A stretch of DNA of 64,000 nucleotides, from assembly GCA_009760855.2 (NCBI GenBank), contig WPIO01000001.1, positions 7,251,001 through 7,315,000 on the forward strand. Direction: 5' to 3'. The number at the start of each line of letters is the position of its first letter. Within the stretch, counting starts at the first letter, position 1. A model generated the notes under the pieces. It saw nothing but the letters and a program-made list of their open reading frames with translations, was not told the origin of the DNA and made no database searches. The position numbers were made by a program, and so were the translations under genes. Source of the stretch: Cristatella mucedo. Taxonomy: Eukaryota; Bryozoa; Phylactolaemata; Cristatellidae. Below, in pieces: positions 1-56,695 of this stretch.

Positions 1-258
1 ATTTAAAAAGAAGCTAAAAATGCACCTGTTCCTTGCAACACTCTCTGGGTCTTTGTGAATCGTTTTTTGTATATCTATGCATGCCGATACTGTGCATATT
101 ATTACTAACCATCTTGATATGCTTCCTGTGCAGTATACGTAAAATGCCTAGAAAGAGATTTTTAGTTACCTAAGGCTGTTGTGCAAATGTGTTATTAGTA
201 TTATTATTGTTGTTATCATCTTAATGAGCCGATAGCCCCTGGTGTCAGTCTTTTGCAG

Positions 259-298
259 CCAACTAGATTCAGCTGCTCGGGCCATCGAATCTGTCCCA
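259..298 (+). CDS. MRPS31: Possible internal exon of mS31 (low confidence)
   Basis: A TTTTGCAG acceptor ends at 258 and a GTATAT donor starts at 299. Between them lie one base plus 13 codons reading QLDSAARAIESVP. This resembles the conserved Ala/Ser-rich stretch upstream of the C-terminal domain in mS31 proteins. I could not find the exons that should join it to 1876, so it is only a candidate. Confidence 0.3.
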
Positions 299-1875
299 GT
301 ATATTTGTTGATATTACATGACAGGAAATTTACTAATCTCAAGCCGCCGTCCAATCTCACGATTGGCACGGCTTTGTTGATGCAGCAGTGTCAGCATCAC
401 CTTAGAATAGTCACTGCAGTGCTTTTTGCATGGCATTTCCTAGCTACACGTGGCCGATCCGGAATTCTGGGTACTGGATGGATATAGTGTTATCCTTTTG
501 AACAGAGCAATTCTCCAAAATACTGTGAAGGTTGACTCTGTAAATGTGGGAAGCCCAAAATCATGTATATCTGCTAGCTAAATTGGTCTGAACTTAGCGG
601 TTTTATAACAAGCAGGTAAGAAGGAATATGTAGCCACCTAAGTTGATGCTTCTGGATAACTTGGGGCTGGTCAGAGTTCCCATATGATCAGCTGCTTTGG
701 TTTAGGCCCCGGTAAGCTAAAGCACCGAGAATTGAGGGGTGCGAAGATTTGTTGCGACTGAGTACATGTTTCCATTTTCAGACTAGTTATTTGCTGTAAC
801 CATTGAAGGACCCGAAGAACCTGCACCAGAACCAGCACCATAAGAATAATGGCACATCCATTTGCCTCACAAAAATAAGGGAGAGGTGTACTGCTGACAT
901 GCACCAAGCGTCTTCTGCATCCACGGTGCCTGGTTGCTGCTGTGCAGCCAAGATAAATGTTATATCTAATTCACTAATTAGGGATTTCAGTGTCCACAAT
1001 CTGTTGTTTAGTAGCAGTTCATACAAATCATTTCCATGCAGCTGGTCGGTTGCTTATAGCATCTCTTGTTGACAGCACTCTTTGCTACGTGTCTCTCGTA
1101 GGGGCTAGTGAGTTAAGCATTCCAGCCAGCTGTTAGATCTCACAAAATGCTGGCTAACCTTTGGAAAGGTGACACCAATAACAATCCTCTGGGAGGGACT
1201 TTCTGTGCCCTCACTGGTTGCTCTGAACTGCTTATGTTAACGTGACCAATTGTAGTAGGGGTACGTCTGACGGAATCCGATGCCTTTTTTTGGGAGGGGA
1301 TGCCTGTTGCCAGGTGCGATTGGATAAATAAATAATTAATAATAAATTTCTGTAGTGCCCTAAGAGAACTTCTCTATTCAGACACTTCACGTATGTCACG
1401 AGGCTCGAGCCCACGACCTTGGTCATCAAATACATTCATATTGACCATTGGTTCGAGGCGAGCACTTTAACTACTGGGCCAAGCCAGTGCTCCACCTGTA
1501 TTTTACGTCGTGCCCTTTGGCAGCACTTGATACACAGCTATGCTGACCCGTGGGGTTACTGAACCCGAGCAAGTAGCCACTAGTCAGCGTTAACCTTCAG
1601 GCAATCGCCACCGTGCTTGAGCTCTATCGTGTTTAACCCAATAAAGTGTGCACCTAAGCCTGCTCTGTTATCAGTTGCCGTTGATGGAAGCTGCACAGAT
1701 TTGGGCCGCATGCCACTATCAGCTTGAGGAGTTTGTGCCCCCCCTGATAGTGCAACCGACTTGTGCTAGCGTTTTGCGCTCTTGATGCTCATTTGTACTC
1801 TCGATGCTCAGTTGTGCAAACTCGCTCCCAGCGAGAGCACGTGTACGTCTCTCACCCATATGCTTTTCGCTGCAG
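299..1875. other. Presumed mS31 intron sequence
   Basis: Apart from a SINE at 1326-1487 I see no coding exon here. One or more exons of mS31 (the region just before the C-terminal domain) are expected but were not found by eye. Confidence 0.4.
1326..1487 (-). repeat. tRNA-derived SINE, family 1 (minus strand)
   Basis: Read on the minus strand, it has a tRNA-like head with an A-box-like segment (around 1470-1487) and a B-box-like GGCTCGAGCC near 1400. It ends in the TTCTCTTAGGGCACTA tail shared by all family 1 copies. Other copies lie near 7.7, 12.0, 24.5, 39.1, 42.4, 42.6 and 49.1 kb. Confidence 0.75.
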
Positions 1876-2022
1876 AAACGAAATGGAACTCGCTTTGGGC
1901 GTCGCACATTAGTGACCCTGCAATAGCCGCAGCCCACTTGCCGCCATCTAACGCATTCGAGGAGCACATCCAGTGGACAAGGGAAGGAAAGCTGTGGACA
2001 TTCCCCATTGACAATGAAGCAG
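1876..2022 (+). CDS. MRPS31: mS31 penultimate exon
   Basis: It starts with the last two bases of a Glu codon and ends with the first base of a Gly codon. It encodes the conserved [14 protein letters not shown] and FPIDNEAG segments. Confidence 0.85.
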
Positions 2023-2550
2023 GTAGTAAGATATAGATAAAGAATAGGAGAGAGAGAGAGACGGGGATGGGGATCTTCACGGCAGTCTACACTTCACGGG
2101 CAATGTGACAGTGACCTCATGTCAACAACGCTCCGGAATCGTTTACGATTGTGTAACCTAGCCCGGTGCTGCGATTAGGTGGAGTCTATTCAGGGCACCA
2201 CAGCTGGCAGCTACCACAGACTTGCTTGTAAGACGGTGATGCTTTTTGGTCTGTCTTTATGTCAAGAGGCAATAACTGGTTTTTACAACGTTGTAGGTAT
2301 GGAGCAAGAAAGAAGTGTGCCTTTCTATGAGCATGTCTTCTTGGAAAAGCATCTGGTTAACTTTCCTAAGAAAGGGCCGGTACGCCATTTCATGGAGCTC
2401 GTTGTAAATGGCCTGTCCAAGAACCCCTTCGTAACTGTGGATGAGAAAGTGTCACACATTAAGTGGTTCGAAAAATATTTTTCGGAGAAGAAAAACTTGC
2501 TAGATGAGCACGTGCCCGAGCAGCAGCATGCTGCAAAGGAGACCGATTAG
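1876..2550 (+). CDS. MRPS31: Small ribosomal subunit protein mS31, mitochondrial (C-terminal part)
   Basis: mS31 is a protein of the mitochondrial small ribosomal subunit, so this gene serves mitochondrial translation. Two exons are visible: 1876-2022 and 2297-2550. The first has acceptor TTTTCGCTGCAG and ends in a GTAGTA donor. The second follows TTGTAG and ends with TAG at 2548-2550. The junction splits a Gly codon (G plus GT) and the frame stays open for 132 codons. Motifs matching the mS31 C-terminus are [16 protein letters not shown] and FPIDNEAG in the first exon, and [27 protein letters not shown] and [13 protein letters not shown] in the second. The N-terminal half, including the mitochondrial targeting signal, lies to the left or outside the window. 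I saw no obvious AATAAA close behind the stop. Confidence 0.9.
2297..2550 (+). CDS. MRPS31: mS31 terminal exon
   Basis: It encodes the last conserved block ([20 protein letters not shown], then [13 protein letters not shown]), a short polar tail and a TAG stop. Confidence 0.9.
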
Positions 2551-3819
2551 AGAATCATGTGACTTGTTCTCCTGGTTTCTGGATTGTCGTCGGTAAAGCC
2601 AGGCCACACACAAAGCCTGTGAGCTCTACCGGCTCTGCATTCACTTGTCCAAGTTCTTGGCTGGCTGAGCTGCTTGCAAAGAAATACAGTGAAGATTGCT
2701 TCACGTGCACATTTTTTGCCTTATAGAGCAGCCCTGTTCTGGCCTCATTCTATCCAACTGGTGAGAGCATTCGATGGCTTTGCTGTGTGGTGGACTAGTG
2801 CTTTAACCTCGTTTAACTTGGCTAGCACATTATAAGGCAATGATATATGCACATTATAAGGCAATGATATGCACAGTAAGGCTTATTATGCTAGGGCCGA
2901 AGCGTTTTGTGGACAATGAGTGTGTACAAGCGTTTGTTCAACTTGACCAAATTCACGGTATTTGCTGCTTATCTTTGGCTGTCCATGTTGTGGAGGACCG
3001 AAATCTTGTTTATTTAAGGCTCGCTGAAATGCATTGCTTGCCAGCCAATTGTGTGTGTGTGCTTGCATGTCGAGTAGTCATTTCGACCTCAGGAAGGGGT
3101 TAGAAGGCATCAACTGGAGACTCCCGACCGTCCAAGATGGTCACCATACACCTCCCCGGAGAGAACAGTCAAACTGCTGGCCATAGATTGTAATTCAACT
3201 TCGGCTGCCTTTAATGAGCTTCAGGTCTCCCTTCCCATATGCGGAGTCACAGTGCTTGCAAAGTTGCACGAGAAATCCTTCAAGCTCCTGTAGACCTTTT
3301 GAACGGCTACCCCACTAGTCAACAAGTAAAGCCTAGTTATAATTACTAAAAGATCTTTTCGTCGAGCATCAAGTTCAAGGTAAGTTACAGTGGTCTATAA
3401 TGTCACAAAATATTAGCCTTCCTACCTGTCTTACTGTAGCTCAGTACTGCAAGCAAGCCTTAGGCTTCTTAGATGCAAGCAGACAAGCTACTCCATCAGC
3501 CACCCCAACACTTTTGAGGTATTGATACGTTGCATACAGGTTAGCCCCTGATTCTTAGTAGGACTGTACGGCACGCATGGCAGCAAGATTGAAAGGTGGG
3601 CAGGCAGGTCCACCGAAGACAACCTGCTCGGATTGGTGAAGTTTAAATCCCAAAACAAAATGTGCATAATTATGCCTGTTTCAAACGATACCATATGGTG
3701 GTTATTGATGCCTACTCCTCGTAAGTAGTGACAGCCCTCGGCCAATACAGCAAGAGAGACAGTTGTCACAAACTTGCAGCACTGCTTGGCATCGGACTGA
3801 GATCATAATCAGAAAGGCT
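2551..3819. other. Intergenic, nothing recognised
   Basis: Probably the 3' UTR of mS31 followed by spacer. A direct duplication of a roughly 24-bp unit (CACATTATAAGGCAATGATAT) occurs at about 2827-2874. No convincing coding potential. Confidence 0.5.
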
Positions 3820-4862
3820 CAAGTAATGTAATATATCTCCGTCTGTAACTCCAAAAACCGCACAGACTACGTGGGTGTTATGCAGGAGAGTTTTGTATAG
3901 CCCACTCACAGCCTAAGCTGCTTTCAGTATGCATTCGGTAAGAGACTTCGTCTCACGCAACAAAGAGAGTGGGAAGCATAGCAGAGTCAGGAGAGCAGTT
4001 GAGGTAGTGAGTAGCATGGAAGTAGCAGCTCAGGACTGCTGAAAAGGACGAGCCATAGTCGGCAGCAACAGAGCAGTTATTGTGTAAGAATTGTGGAAAC
4101 AAGTTTCAGTCTAGTACCTGCAGAGCTAAGGCTTCTGTCGCCAATGGTCTTTAAGCAGAGGAATGGAACAGCTAATTTATTGCCCATTCAGGACCTGAGG
4201 GCACGAAGAGGCTGAAACTGGTGCTGCAGTTAAGCTAGGTACAAAGGAGCCAAGCCGTAGCAGGCCTTATGGGTCAGCGCAAGAACTTAGCTCTGCATCC
4301 GTTGACCAACCGGCATCCATCCTAACTCTTAGCAAAGGAGGCACGTGCTCAAACCTCTGGGACTTGAAGACTAGCCTTGCAGCCATATTCATAGTCAGCT
4401 GCAGTGGCCTAGTTGCTTTCTTTAGTAGCTCAGCCAAAAGGGAATTACAATAACCAAGCCGAGACAGAACTAAGGAGCCAATTTTTTGTAAGCCCCTTTG
4501 GAAGACAGCTCCTAATTTTGGATGGGGATAGGACGTGATGGCTAGCTGTAGAAGCAGTCGTCTGAATGAAGCTTTTAAAATTTAGGCAGCTGTAGAAAAC
4601 GACACCTAAATTTCGAGCACGTGGTGATGGTCGCACAACAGCATCGCCTATTAGAAGAGCAAAGCCTTTTAATTAAGCTACATACTTAGGGTGTCCTATG
4701 AGTAGCAGTTCAGTTTTATCGTCATTTAGTTTCAAGAAGTTTTCCGACATCCAGGATCAAATGTCGGCAAAGCAAGCACTCAGTTTATCACTTGCTGCAG
4801 CAGATTCCGAAGGTTTGAATGACAAATACAGCTGAGTATCGTCAGCATAATAGTTATATCCT
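3820..4862 (-). mobile_element. L2/CR1-like LINE fragment: RT end and 3' region
   Basis: Read on the minus strand from 4862 downwards, the DNA encodes a reverse transcriptase stretch: YYADDTQLYLSF (palm motif C, YADD intact), then SENFLKLNDDKTELLLIG, then ARNLGVVFYSCLNFKSFIQT. At least one stop interrupts it. From about 4390 to 3820 follows a non-coding 3' region ending in GGAGTTACAGACGGAGATA. The same 3' region recurs near 18.8, 28.4, 38.2, 43.9 and 46.0 kb. The copy is 5'-truncated and dead. Confidence 0.8.
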
Positions 4863-7673
4863 AAGCTTACTGCTTTGTGTCAAATCTGACCTTGGGCTGC
4901 AAACAGTTGGTGACATAGCAACTGACGAGATCAAGGAAAACCGTATGGCATGCAGATGCTGTTCTGATGGTCTCTCCTCTTGACAATCTGTTGGCCTGTC
5001 CATACGTTTTGTCGCAGCTGGGGCTGTAGCTGCTCTTGACAGGTCGCTTCCCAGTGAGAACCTCTTTTTCGAGAGGCATCGGCTGGCTTTCGGTAGCCAA
5101 AGTTCAACCACATTGCTCCTGCTTATGGCACCGGCTTTTGTGCTGAGGTGCTGCCGGGCTTTAGCCAGGATCACGTATTGCTGCTTGCACTGGTGGTCGT
5201 AGAGATGCCAAGCGGTGACGAAACCTCACAGCTGAGCGACCAAGATAAGCTAGACAACGAAGGGCTCGAGCTCGTAAGAGTTGCTAGAGCCACATTTCTC
5301 GGAAGCCGATATCGTCGGCCGAAGTAATGCAATGCACAACAAGGTGGCAATAAATGGCAGGCTGCAAGTACAGTCGATGACTTCCTGCACAAACCCAACC
5401 CGGGAGACGGTAGGAGTACTTGGCTGTGTGGCAGCGATTTAACGAAGGATTTGGGAACAGAGGCTTGCTAGAGCAATACATCTCAAGAATGGCTGATGCC
5501 ACTATCAAAATGAGTATACTAGGAAACTTTTACTAGCCATATTCGACTTTCGCAGTGGCAGCAGCTCCAAGCAAGGGCGTAACTAACCACAGGATGCTGC
5601 AGATACAGTTCCTTGCTGCACTAATGCTCAGGCTGCCACTTGGCCCACGTTTAGCAGATGTTGGCTATTATTTGGGCAGCCGATGCCTGGTAAGATATGC
5701 ACCACCACGGCTTGCCGTGCACCGATTGTCATTTCACGGGTGGTGCACTTCAGCAACATCTGCCATCGCAAGCGCCGGCTCTCAAGCTGCCGGCATCAGT
5801 TCACGGGTTCCGGTAGACAACGGACAGAATGCTGCAAACGGCCTCCTAACGAGCTGCTTTTGTTCAGCTCGAATACGACTGATGATGATATAGCTGATAA
5901 AGTGAGCAGCTGGGGCCACCAAATTAGTGTGCATTCCAGGTCGTCGATGCTTCAAACTCAGAGATCCTACGAACGAAGAATCAGACACAGGTCAGGACGT
6001 CATCGCAAATATGGCCACAAACAACACAAACGCTACCAATTGACTGTTTCTGGCCCGAATCACGCACACCATTAATTCTACTCCGTAATCGTCGCTGCCA
6101 TTGCTCAGCCGAGGTACAGCACGCTTGTTTCACACTTTCCCTCATATCAAACTCGACCAAAAATACACGAACATCGATCATTTGTTAATTGAACGTTCAC
6201 ATAGTGTGTGGCACTTAACTGTCAAGATTAAAACGGTGGTAAACTGCCCTAGCTCCGGTCAGATGATATAAACCCATTGACCAGCGCATGAATGAAGTTT
6301 TTACTCGCACAATTTATGATTAGAAGATAGCAAAAATAAGCAGAAATCAAAATTGTATTCCCAATCAGTTGTTGGTGCATTAGCTTATTTGCTGTGGCAC
6401 CAGACCGGTTGGAGTGTCTGTCGGGGGGGGGAGGGTTGTAATTAGCCATAAACTCAGCAGTATTACACACTGCTTAGTTGTATTATGAAACAATTTCTAC
6501 ACAAAAGCCTAGAAGCTTTTCCAGGCAGCAGCCAGTGCGAATGTAGCTACACACACACATAATAAGCTACTCAGAGATGCAGATGTTGACAAGCAGCTAC
6601 ATCCTAGCAGTGTAAGACTAGCATACGATCCTAGTAACAATGCCGGTACACGGGGACCGAGCAGAGTCTACTGCCGGAAGCCAGAGATTATTCTTTGCAA
6701 TTAGCCTCTCGTACTGTTGAAGAAATACGCAGCTCACATGAACGTGTCGCTAGTTTGCACTGGCCGTCCTAGATTCAGCAATGCTGTGCAGATTCACACG
6801 TGTGGCCAATACAGCACGACGAATGAGCTAAATGGCATGAATACTATATTCAAATGTTAAATGGAAGAATTGATCATGACAGTCACTTCCCTGCAGGACG
6901 AAGACATTTCCTTTCATTTTCATCTTCTCAGGACTCAATGCAATAACCACAAGCACACACCAGCACTCTGGAGAGTTAGATATTACTTCTATGTTACAAT
7001 GCAGGCCTCTGAAAAGACTGAGACATACTGTAAGAGGTTGCCTCAGCTTGCAGTGCAAACAGAAAAGCACCACAGATGGGCTAATTGTGATGAATTAAGT
7101 GCTAACGACAGCCTGCGAGTAACACCACCGAGCAGGTCTGCTAGTGATGTTGTCTGCGCACATTTCTTTGTCAGTGGGTCTAAGGAGTCATTTGCCCGAA
7201 GGTCACATCAACTGCGTTATTTTTAAATTGACAGACACTGAGCTCATTCGTGAGACACCTAACACGAGCTCACTTGATATGCAAATGCTGGCCAACTGGA
7301 AGCTAGTGACGACTCCAAAACACAGAGCTTGCTTGGGTATAAAGTAATAAAACATGCCAAGCAGTCACAGTTCTGTTTAACCTACAGAGACTTGGGAGTT
7401 GTCTCAGATGCCCAGCAAAAAAAGGTGATGTAATCCGGTCAGCAACTATCTAGCCAATTCTAATGATTGGCTCCCGAAAATGGAGTAGCTAGAGGCCTGT
7501 TTTATATCCGCTCGAGTCCCTACCAAAGCGCTTGAGCTTAGTACCATCAGGATCAGGATCCAAGAGAGCAGACAATGAGGCAAAAGCTCAACGAATAAGG
7601 GCTGATGGAAAAGGTAGCTATGAATCACAAGAATTCTGCTACTGATGAAAGCCCACAAATAAATAAAGAAAAC
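4863..7673. other. Intergenic, nothing recognised
   Basis: Several short open frames exist on both strands, the longest about 130 codons at 5683-6075. None shows a domain or codon pattern I recognise. A G-run lies near 6422-6430. No splice-consistent exon chain was found. Confidence 0.4.
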
Positions 7674-7834
7674 TATAATTCATTTGTATAGCACCATAAG
7701 AGAACTTAGCTCTATTCAGGCACTCCACGTATGCCACAGGGCTTGAGGTCACGACCTCCGTCATCAAATGCAATCACCTTGACCTCGGCTGTCAAAGGTG
7801 AGCACCTTTTAACCACTGGGCCAAACCAGCTCGG
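7674..7834 (-). repeat. tRNA-derived SINE, family 1 (minus strand)
   Basis: The tail (ATTTGTATAGCACC, read on plus) is at the left end and the tRNA-like head (CCGAGCTGGTTTGGCCCAGT on minus) at the right end. It directly abuts the Tc1-like remnant at 7850. Confidence 0.8.
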
Positions 7835-7849
7835 TGGAAAGAAGCAAGC

Positions 7850-8440
7850 CTTGAGTGGGCATAACAGCACAGACACTAGACGACCGAAGATCGGAGGCAA
7901 GTATTCCCTACCACCGAAAGCTAACCGTTTATGGCAGCTCAAAAAACGTCGATCCTACACTCGCTGCAACAGAGATGAAGGATATGCTGACGCCTGGTTG
8001 CAACATACTGAGCAGCTCGGGTCCGGATCAGTGATGGTGTGGGGAGGCTCCACAGCAGGTGGTGTGTATGCACTTCCCTGCATTGAGGACATAATTAATA
8101 AAGACGAATCCTACAAATCATGGACAATATAGCTTTGCCAAATGCAATACGACAGCTAGACACATATTTTATTTATCAACAGAACAACGATCCGAAACAT
8201 ACTGAAAAAGTTATGCAGGTGTTTGCGATAGGTCCCCCTTATTTCCCACTGGACAGGTTGTAAGCAGTTTGGTAAGCCATACCATCAAATGTAATTCAGA
8301 AACTTGTCGAGTCCATGCCAACCCGAATTGCAGATGTGATTGCCAATCGGGGAGAGGCCACATCCTACTAGCATTAGTGTTGTTTTAACTACCCTTTCGG
8401 TGGTTGTCTTGTTAAAGAAATCGTTCGTACAGCTGTTGTA
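7850..8440 (+). mobile_element. Decayed Tc1/mariner-like transposase gene
   Basis: The frame carries GSGSVMVWGGSTAGGVYAL and IYQQNNDPKHTEKVMQ, typical of the DDE catalytic core of Tc1-like transposases. It then degenerates with frameshifts and stops. Terminal inverted repeats could not be placed with confidence. The second acidic motif is QNNDPKHT rather than the common QDNDPKHT. This is a fossil; its age and source are unknown. Confidence 0.75.
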
Positions 8441-8543
8441 TTAATTTTTGCATCAATTTCACTTGTTTCAATTGCCTACAGCACATGTCGACAAGGCAGC
8501 TATATCTGGTGTATATTAAACAAATACCGAGTTGTGGCAGACA

Positions 8544-8544
<1 letters not shown>

Positions 8545-8611
<67 letters not shown>
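8545..8611. repeat. (CT)n then (GT)n microsatellite
   Basis: An uninterrupted CT dinucleotide run, followed by a short TG run. Confidence 0.95.
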
Positions 8612-8612
<1 letters not shown>

Positions 8613-8936
8613 TTCTGTCTATATGTCTGACCGGACCTACTATAGTATTCTCTTTGCATTGTTGAGCACAATATAGGTAAATAATGCTGAAGATGGCTCA
8701 AGATGTCATTCCCTCTTCTGTTTTGCACTACGATGCATCACCGACGCTCACCCACAATAGCGCTACATAAGACAGCCTGCCTGTCAGCTTGCGGCTATTT
8801 ATATAGACTCCCTAGCTGGAGGAGTAGAACTAGACAAGAACTCCATTGATCGCCAGATCGGTCAGGTTCACATAGAACACAAAGATTTTTTAGCCAACAT
8901 ACAAATCTAACTAATCTTGAGATTCACTGCCGGGGT

Positions 8937-8942
8937 TTTATT
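8937..8942 (-). terminator. Candidate MEAF6 polyadenylation signal
   Basis: AATAAA on the minus strand, about 280 bp past the MEAF6 stop at 9224. It is the first canonical signal I see there. Position and sequence fit; no transcript support. Confidence 0.4.
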
Positions 8943-9035
8943 TTCCAGTAAAGTGCCTGAACAAAGACCAAGTTCTCTTTTTAGGGTGCTATATAAACGA
9001 CATTATTATCGATTATTATCATTATTATTATTATA
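8943..9035 (+). repeat. Solo LINE/SINE 3' tail
   Basis: GTAAAGTGCCTGAACAAAGA, then GTTCTCTTTTTAGGGTGCTATATAAA and an ATT-rich end. This is the tail module shared by family 1 SINEs and one LINE, without a recognisable head. Confidence 0.6.
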
Positions 9036-9223
9036 AGTAAAGGCAAGCCCACACCGCTGTCGACTAGGCTGCATCGCATGTCAACAGTTTACCAAGCATG
9101 CATTATGCACGGCAAACTTTACAGACTCAGACACAGACCACAGACCAGCACTAGCCCTACACTAGCCCAAGCAGCCTAGGAGCGATCGTGACGGACCTCG
9201 CTCGGCATCCGACTGCGAGACGG

Positions 9224-14364
<5,141 letters not shown>

Positions 14365-14663
14365 ATCAGCCTGATGGGTGGCCTCTCACGCATACGACGC
14401 TAAACGTCCGCAAAGTACAATGGTAGGCAGTGCTGGGAAACCTCAGCATACCCTTAGCGCCATTTGCGCAACCTTGACCTTTTTTGCCGGGCTCATGTTA
14501 TGATGACGTTTCAGCGGAGGCCGGTCTCACGCTTGGCCGCCGTAATGACGCTCGTACCCCAGGGCTGCAACGGAGAAACTCATGTCGTCTTCGCTCGAAG
14601 GCGATGAATCAATGTAATTAAGTTACGCTACCACTCGATCGTCGCTTTACTTCTCTACCGAGC
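14365..14663. promoter_or_regulatory. Putative bidirectional promoter of MEAF6 and MAP3K4
   Basis: The 299 bp between the two proposed ATG codons lie at the left edge of a CpG-rich block that runs to about 15.2 kb. Divergent starts this close generally imply shared promoter sequence. I see no clear TATA box. The boundaries are inferred from the start codons, not from transcription start data. Confidence 0.55.
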
Positions 14664-54375
<39,712 letters not shown>

Positions 54376-54532
54376 AATTGTAACCGGATAACTGTGCTCA
54401 GGGGTTGACAAGCAGGAGTAGCCCGAGCAGAGCAGCTGCTGCTGCTTAGGTGCTTGTGGAGGCTGCTGCTCCAGCACCTCTTTGAAGGGGTTGGTTGATG
54501 TTGCCCAAGGAGGTAGGGAGAGCAAGTACTGC

Positions 54533-54690
54533 CGCGATAGCCCAGTAGGTAAGGTGCTTGCCTTTCAATACCGAGGTCGTGGGTTCGAATCCTGCAGTAG
54601 GCTGTCCTTTATTGCCAACTGCAAGCGGTGGTGAAAGCTGTTAAGGCTCTTCTGTTTCTATACAAATGAGGCTGTTAAATCAGCTAATAT
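54533..54690 (+). repeat. tRNA-derived SINE, family 2
   Basis: Head GATAGCCCAGTAGGTAAGGT, B box GTGGGTTCGAATCCTGCAGT, body TTATTGCCAACTGCAAGC, end CTATACAAATGAGGCTGTTA and AATCAGC. Best preserved family 2 copy. Confidence 0.8.
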
Positions 54691-54723
54691 AAATATATAT
54701 ATATATATATATAACCATGGTTC

Positions 54724-54760
<37 letters not shown>

Positions 54761-54784
54761 CCATGGTTCTTAATATATATATAT

Positions 54785-54834
<50 letters not shown>

Positions 54835-54846
54835 GAACCATGGTTA
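54691..54846. repeat. (AT)n tract with inverted AACCATGGTTCTTAAT units
   Basis: AACCATGGTTCTTAAT occurs at 54713-54728 and 54759-54774, and its reverse complement at 54830-54845, embedded in (AT)n. The arms and AT spacer can form a long hairpin. Confidence 0.9.
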
Positions 54847-56398
54847 GTTTTGGCCGTGCTGCTACTGAGTGTAGTGGTGGCCTTGGCTGCTGTGGCCCTT
54901 CAGCAGCAATCTCTGTAAGCTGCCCAGTGGCTGGCAAGTGCAGGCAGCATTCCAATGGGCTGATTAGTGGTAGCACCAGAGCTGATTATCGACTTGCATA
55001 GCTGGGTCAGCCAATAATCAACTCCTCTGGCTCGGCAGACTACGGCCTGATGATTGTCATGACTGGCACTTCAGCTAACCATGTACGAACCGTCTGCTCA
55101 TTTTAACCTTCTTCCACAGGCTCCGAGGGGGGAGGGGAGGAGAACAGTCAGGGCCAGTGATAGCTAGTGAGTGGCTCCGAGGGTCTCCCTTCCACTAGTC
55201 TGCACCTGCCGCAGCCAGCAGCTTCGGTTCCAACTCCATGTGGGGACATGCACTGGCAGTTGCTATTGCCATAGTTAGTTGGCAGCGTCGGATGTTTCTG
55301 GGGAATGCAGCAAGTCGGCTGCCGCTCTCCGTGTGACTGTCTATGTGATTTCAGCTTGACTGGAGAGTATAATTAATTGGGATCTACCACGAACAGCCAG
55401 ACAATACCACGGGGGTGGTGGTGCCGGTGGTGCCAGGATCAAGCTCTGCTGCAGCCAAACGGCCTACAGTCGATGCTAACTTATTGAAGTGTTGGGAATG
55501 TGTCCCCTGCCCCCCCCCTGTAATGTGGCCTTGGCTAGTGCCCCAGCTAAAAATTGTTATAGCCCACAGGACTAAGCTGCCATCAGGCTTAGTCAGCACT
55601 TGTGGCTGCTCCCAGGATGTTAAGCATTGTTGGAGATTTGCTTGCACTGCTGAAAGTTGCTTGCTTCTAGTGAAATGGGGCCTCCTTCGTTGGCAGGTAC
55701 TGGCATGCATGGCCTCAAAGGATCACATCAGCAGCTGATTTGGCTCGAGTTGATCGGGTGTGTGGCTTTCTCTTTCGGTGTCTAAAATGCTGTAGTGAAA
55801 AAAATGCCTGGAGAGGATTCGAGGTCTTAGCATGCAAAACAAATCGTGGTCAAGTTGAATGGGCAAAAAATGAGCTAGCTCTACAACCGTCATTTGATTA
55901 GTTGATTATACATATGCATACACTCTTCAGACTCATTTTAAATTACGGCAGAAAACCCTTGGTTGCTTAGCATGCAATAATGATATCCCTGGCAGAACTC
56001 GGAGCTCAACTCGGGTACATATTCCAACAGTAACATTCTCCTGCTGCTGGACTACCAGCAGTGGCATTGAGGAGGTGCAGATTAAAGGAATGACGATGGC
56101 ATACGATTAGCTATTTCGAGAAAGTCGGTCGAATTGGGTTACACTATCTGTTGACAGGATTTGCTGTGGCTTCGAACAGTCAAGTGAAATCAATGTTCGA
56201 CGTATATGGTGTAACCCCAACTGGTAACCGTGGCAGGCATACCTGGCCACCAAACCAAGGCTCTGGATGGGCTGTCACCTCTGGACTGGAATGCAGTCGT
56301 GCACATTTTTGTCCCACTCCACTTGTGCTTCTTCCTCGGCTCCTCTCTCTTTCCTGTTGTCAGTTTATCTCTCGTCTCCATTTTTTATTTGTTTGTAG
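54847..56398. other. Presumed MAP3K4 3' UTR or intron
   Basis: No gene recognised. If candidate exon A is right and the AATAAA at 56672 is used, this is 3' UTR. If candidate B is right, it is intron. Confidence 0.4.
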
Positions 56399-56695
56399 GT
56401 GTCGGAACAGAGTGTAGCTCAGACGTCGGTCTTGTGCGGCAATTTTACTCAAGTTTTTCTAGTCCTTTATGTAGTCTCGCTATCGGAGAGGACCTCATCG
56501 GATGGTCCCGTCCCATATGCAGCAAGCACCCTCAGATTGCAGCGAATACACATGCATTGCCATTGTTTAGAAGGGGGCTTGTGGAAGCCGGTCAACCGGA
56601 CCGTACACACGAGGTTTGCCGAAAACGCAGCCATTTTCAGCCTTCTGCCCTGCACTTGCATGTTCCCTGACAATAAAGCTATCGTCTACGAGTGA
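56399..56695 (+). CDS. MAP3K4: MAP3K4 terminal exon, candidate B
   Basis: A very strong acceptor (TTTTTTATTTGTTTGTAG), phase 0, and a 98-codon open frame beginning VSEQSVAQTSVLCGNFTQVF. After FTK this would give FTKVSEQ, closer to the vertebrate ending FVKVCTDEE than candidate A. Against it: third-position G/C is weaker, and the AATAAA at 56672 would lie inside the coding frame. Confidence 0.35.
   Translation: MSEQSVAQTSVLCGNFTQVFLVLYVVSLSERTSSDGPVPYAASTLRLQRIHMHCHCLEGGLWKPVNRTVHTRFAENAAIFSLLPCTCMFPDNKAIVYE
56672..56677 (+). terminator. Candidate MAP3K4 polyadenylation signal
   Basis: Canonical AATAAA, 2.3 kb past the stop of candidate A. Confidence 0.4.

Noticed and set aside
5555-6075. 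Two overlapping plus frames of 112 and 130 codons
   Set aside because: No domain, no splice context, and mixed composition unlike the recognised exons.
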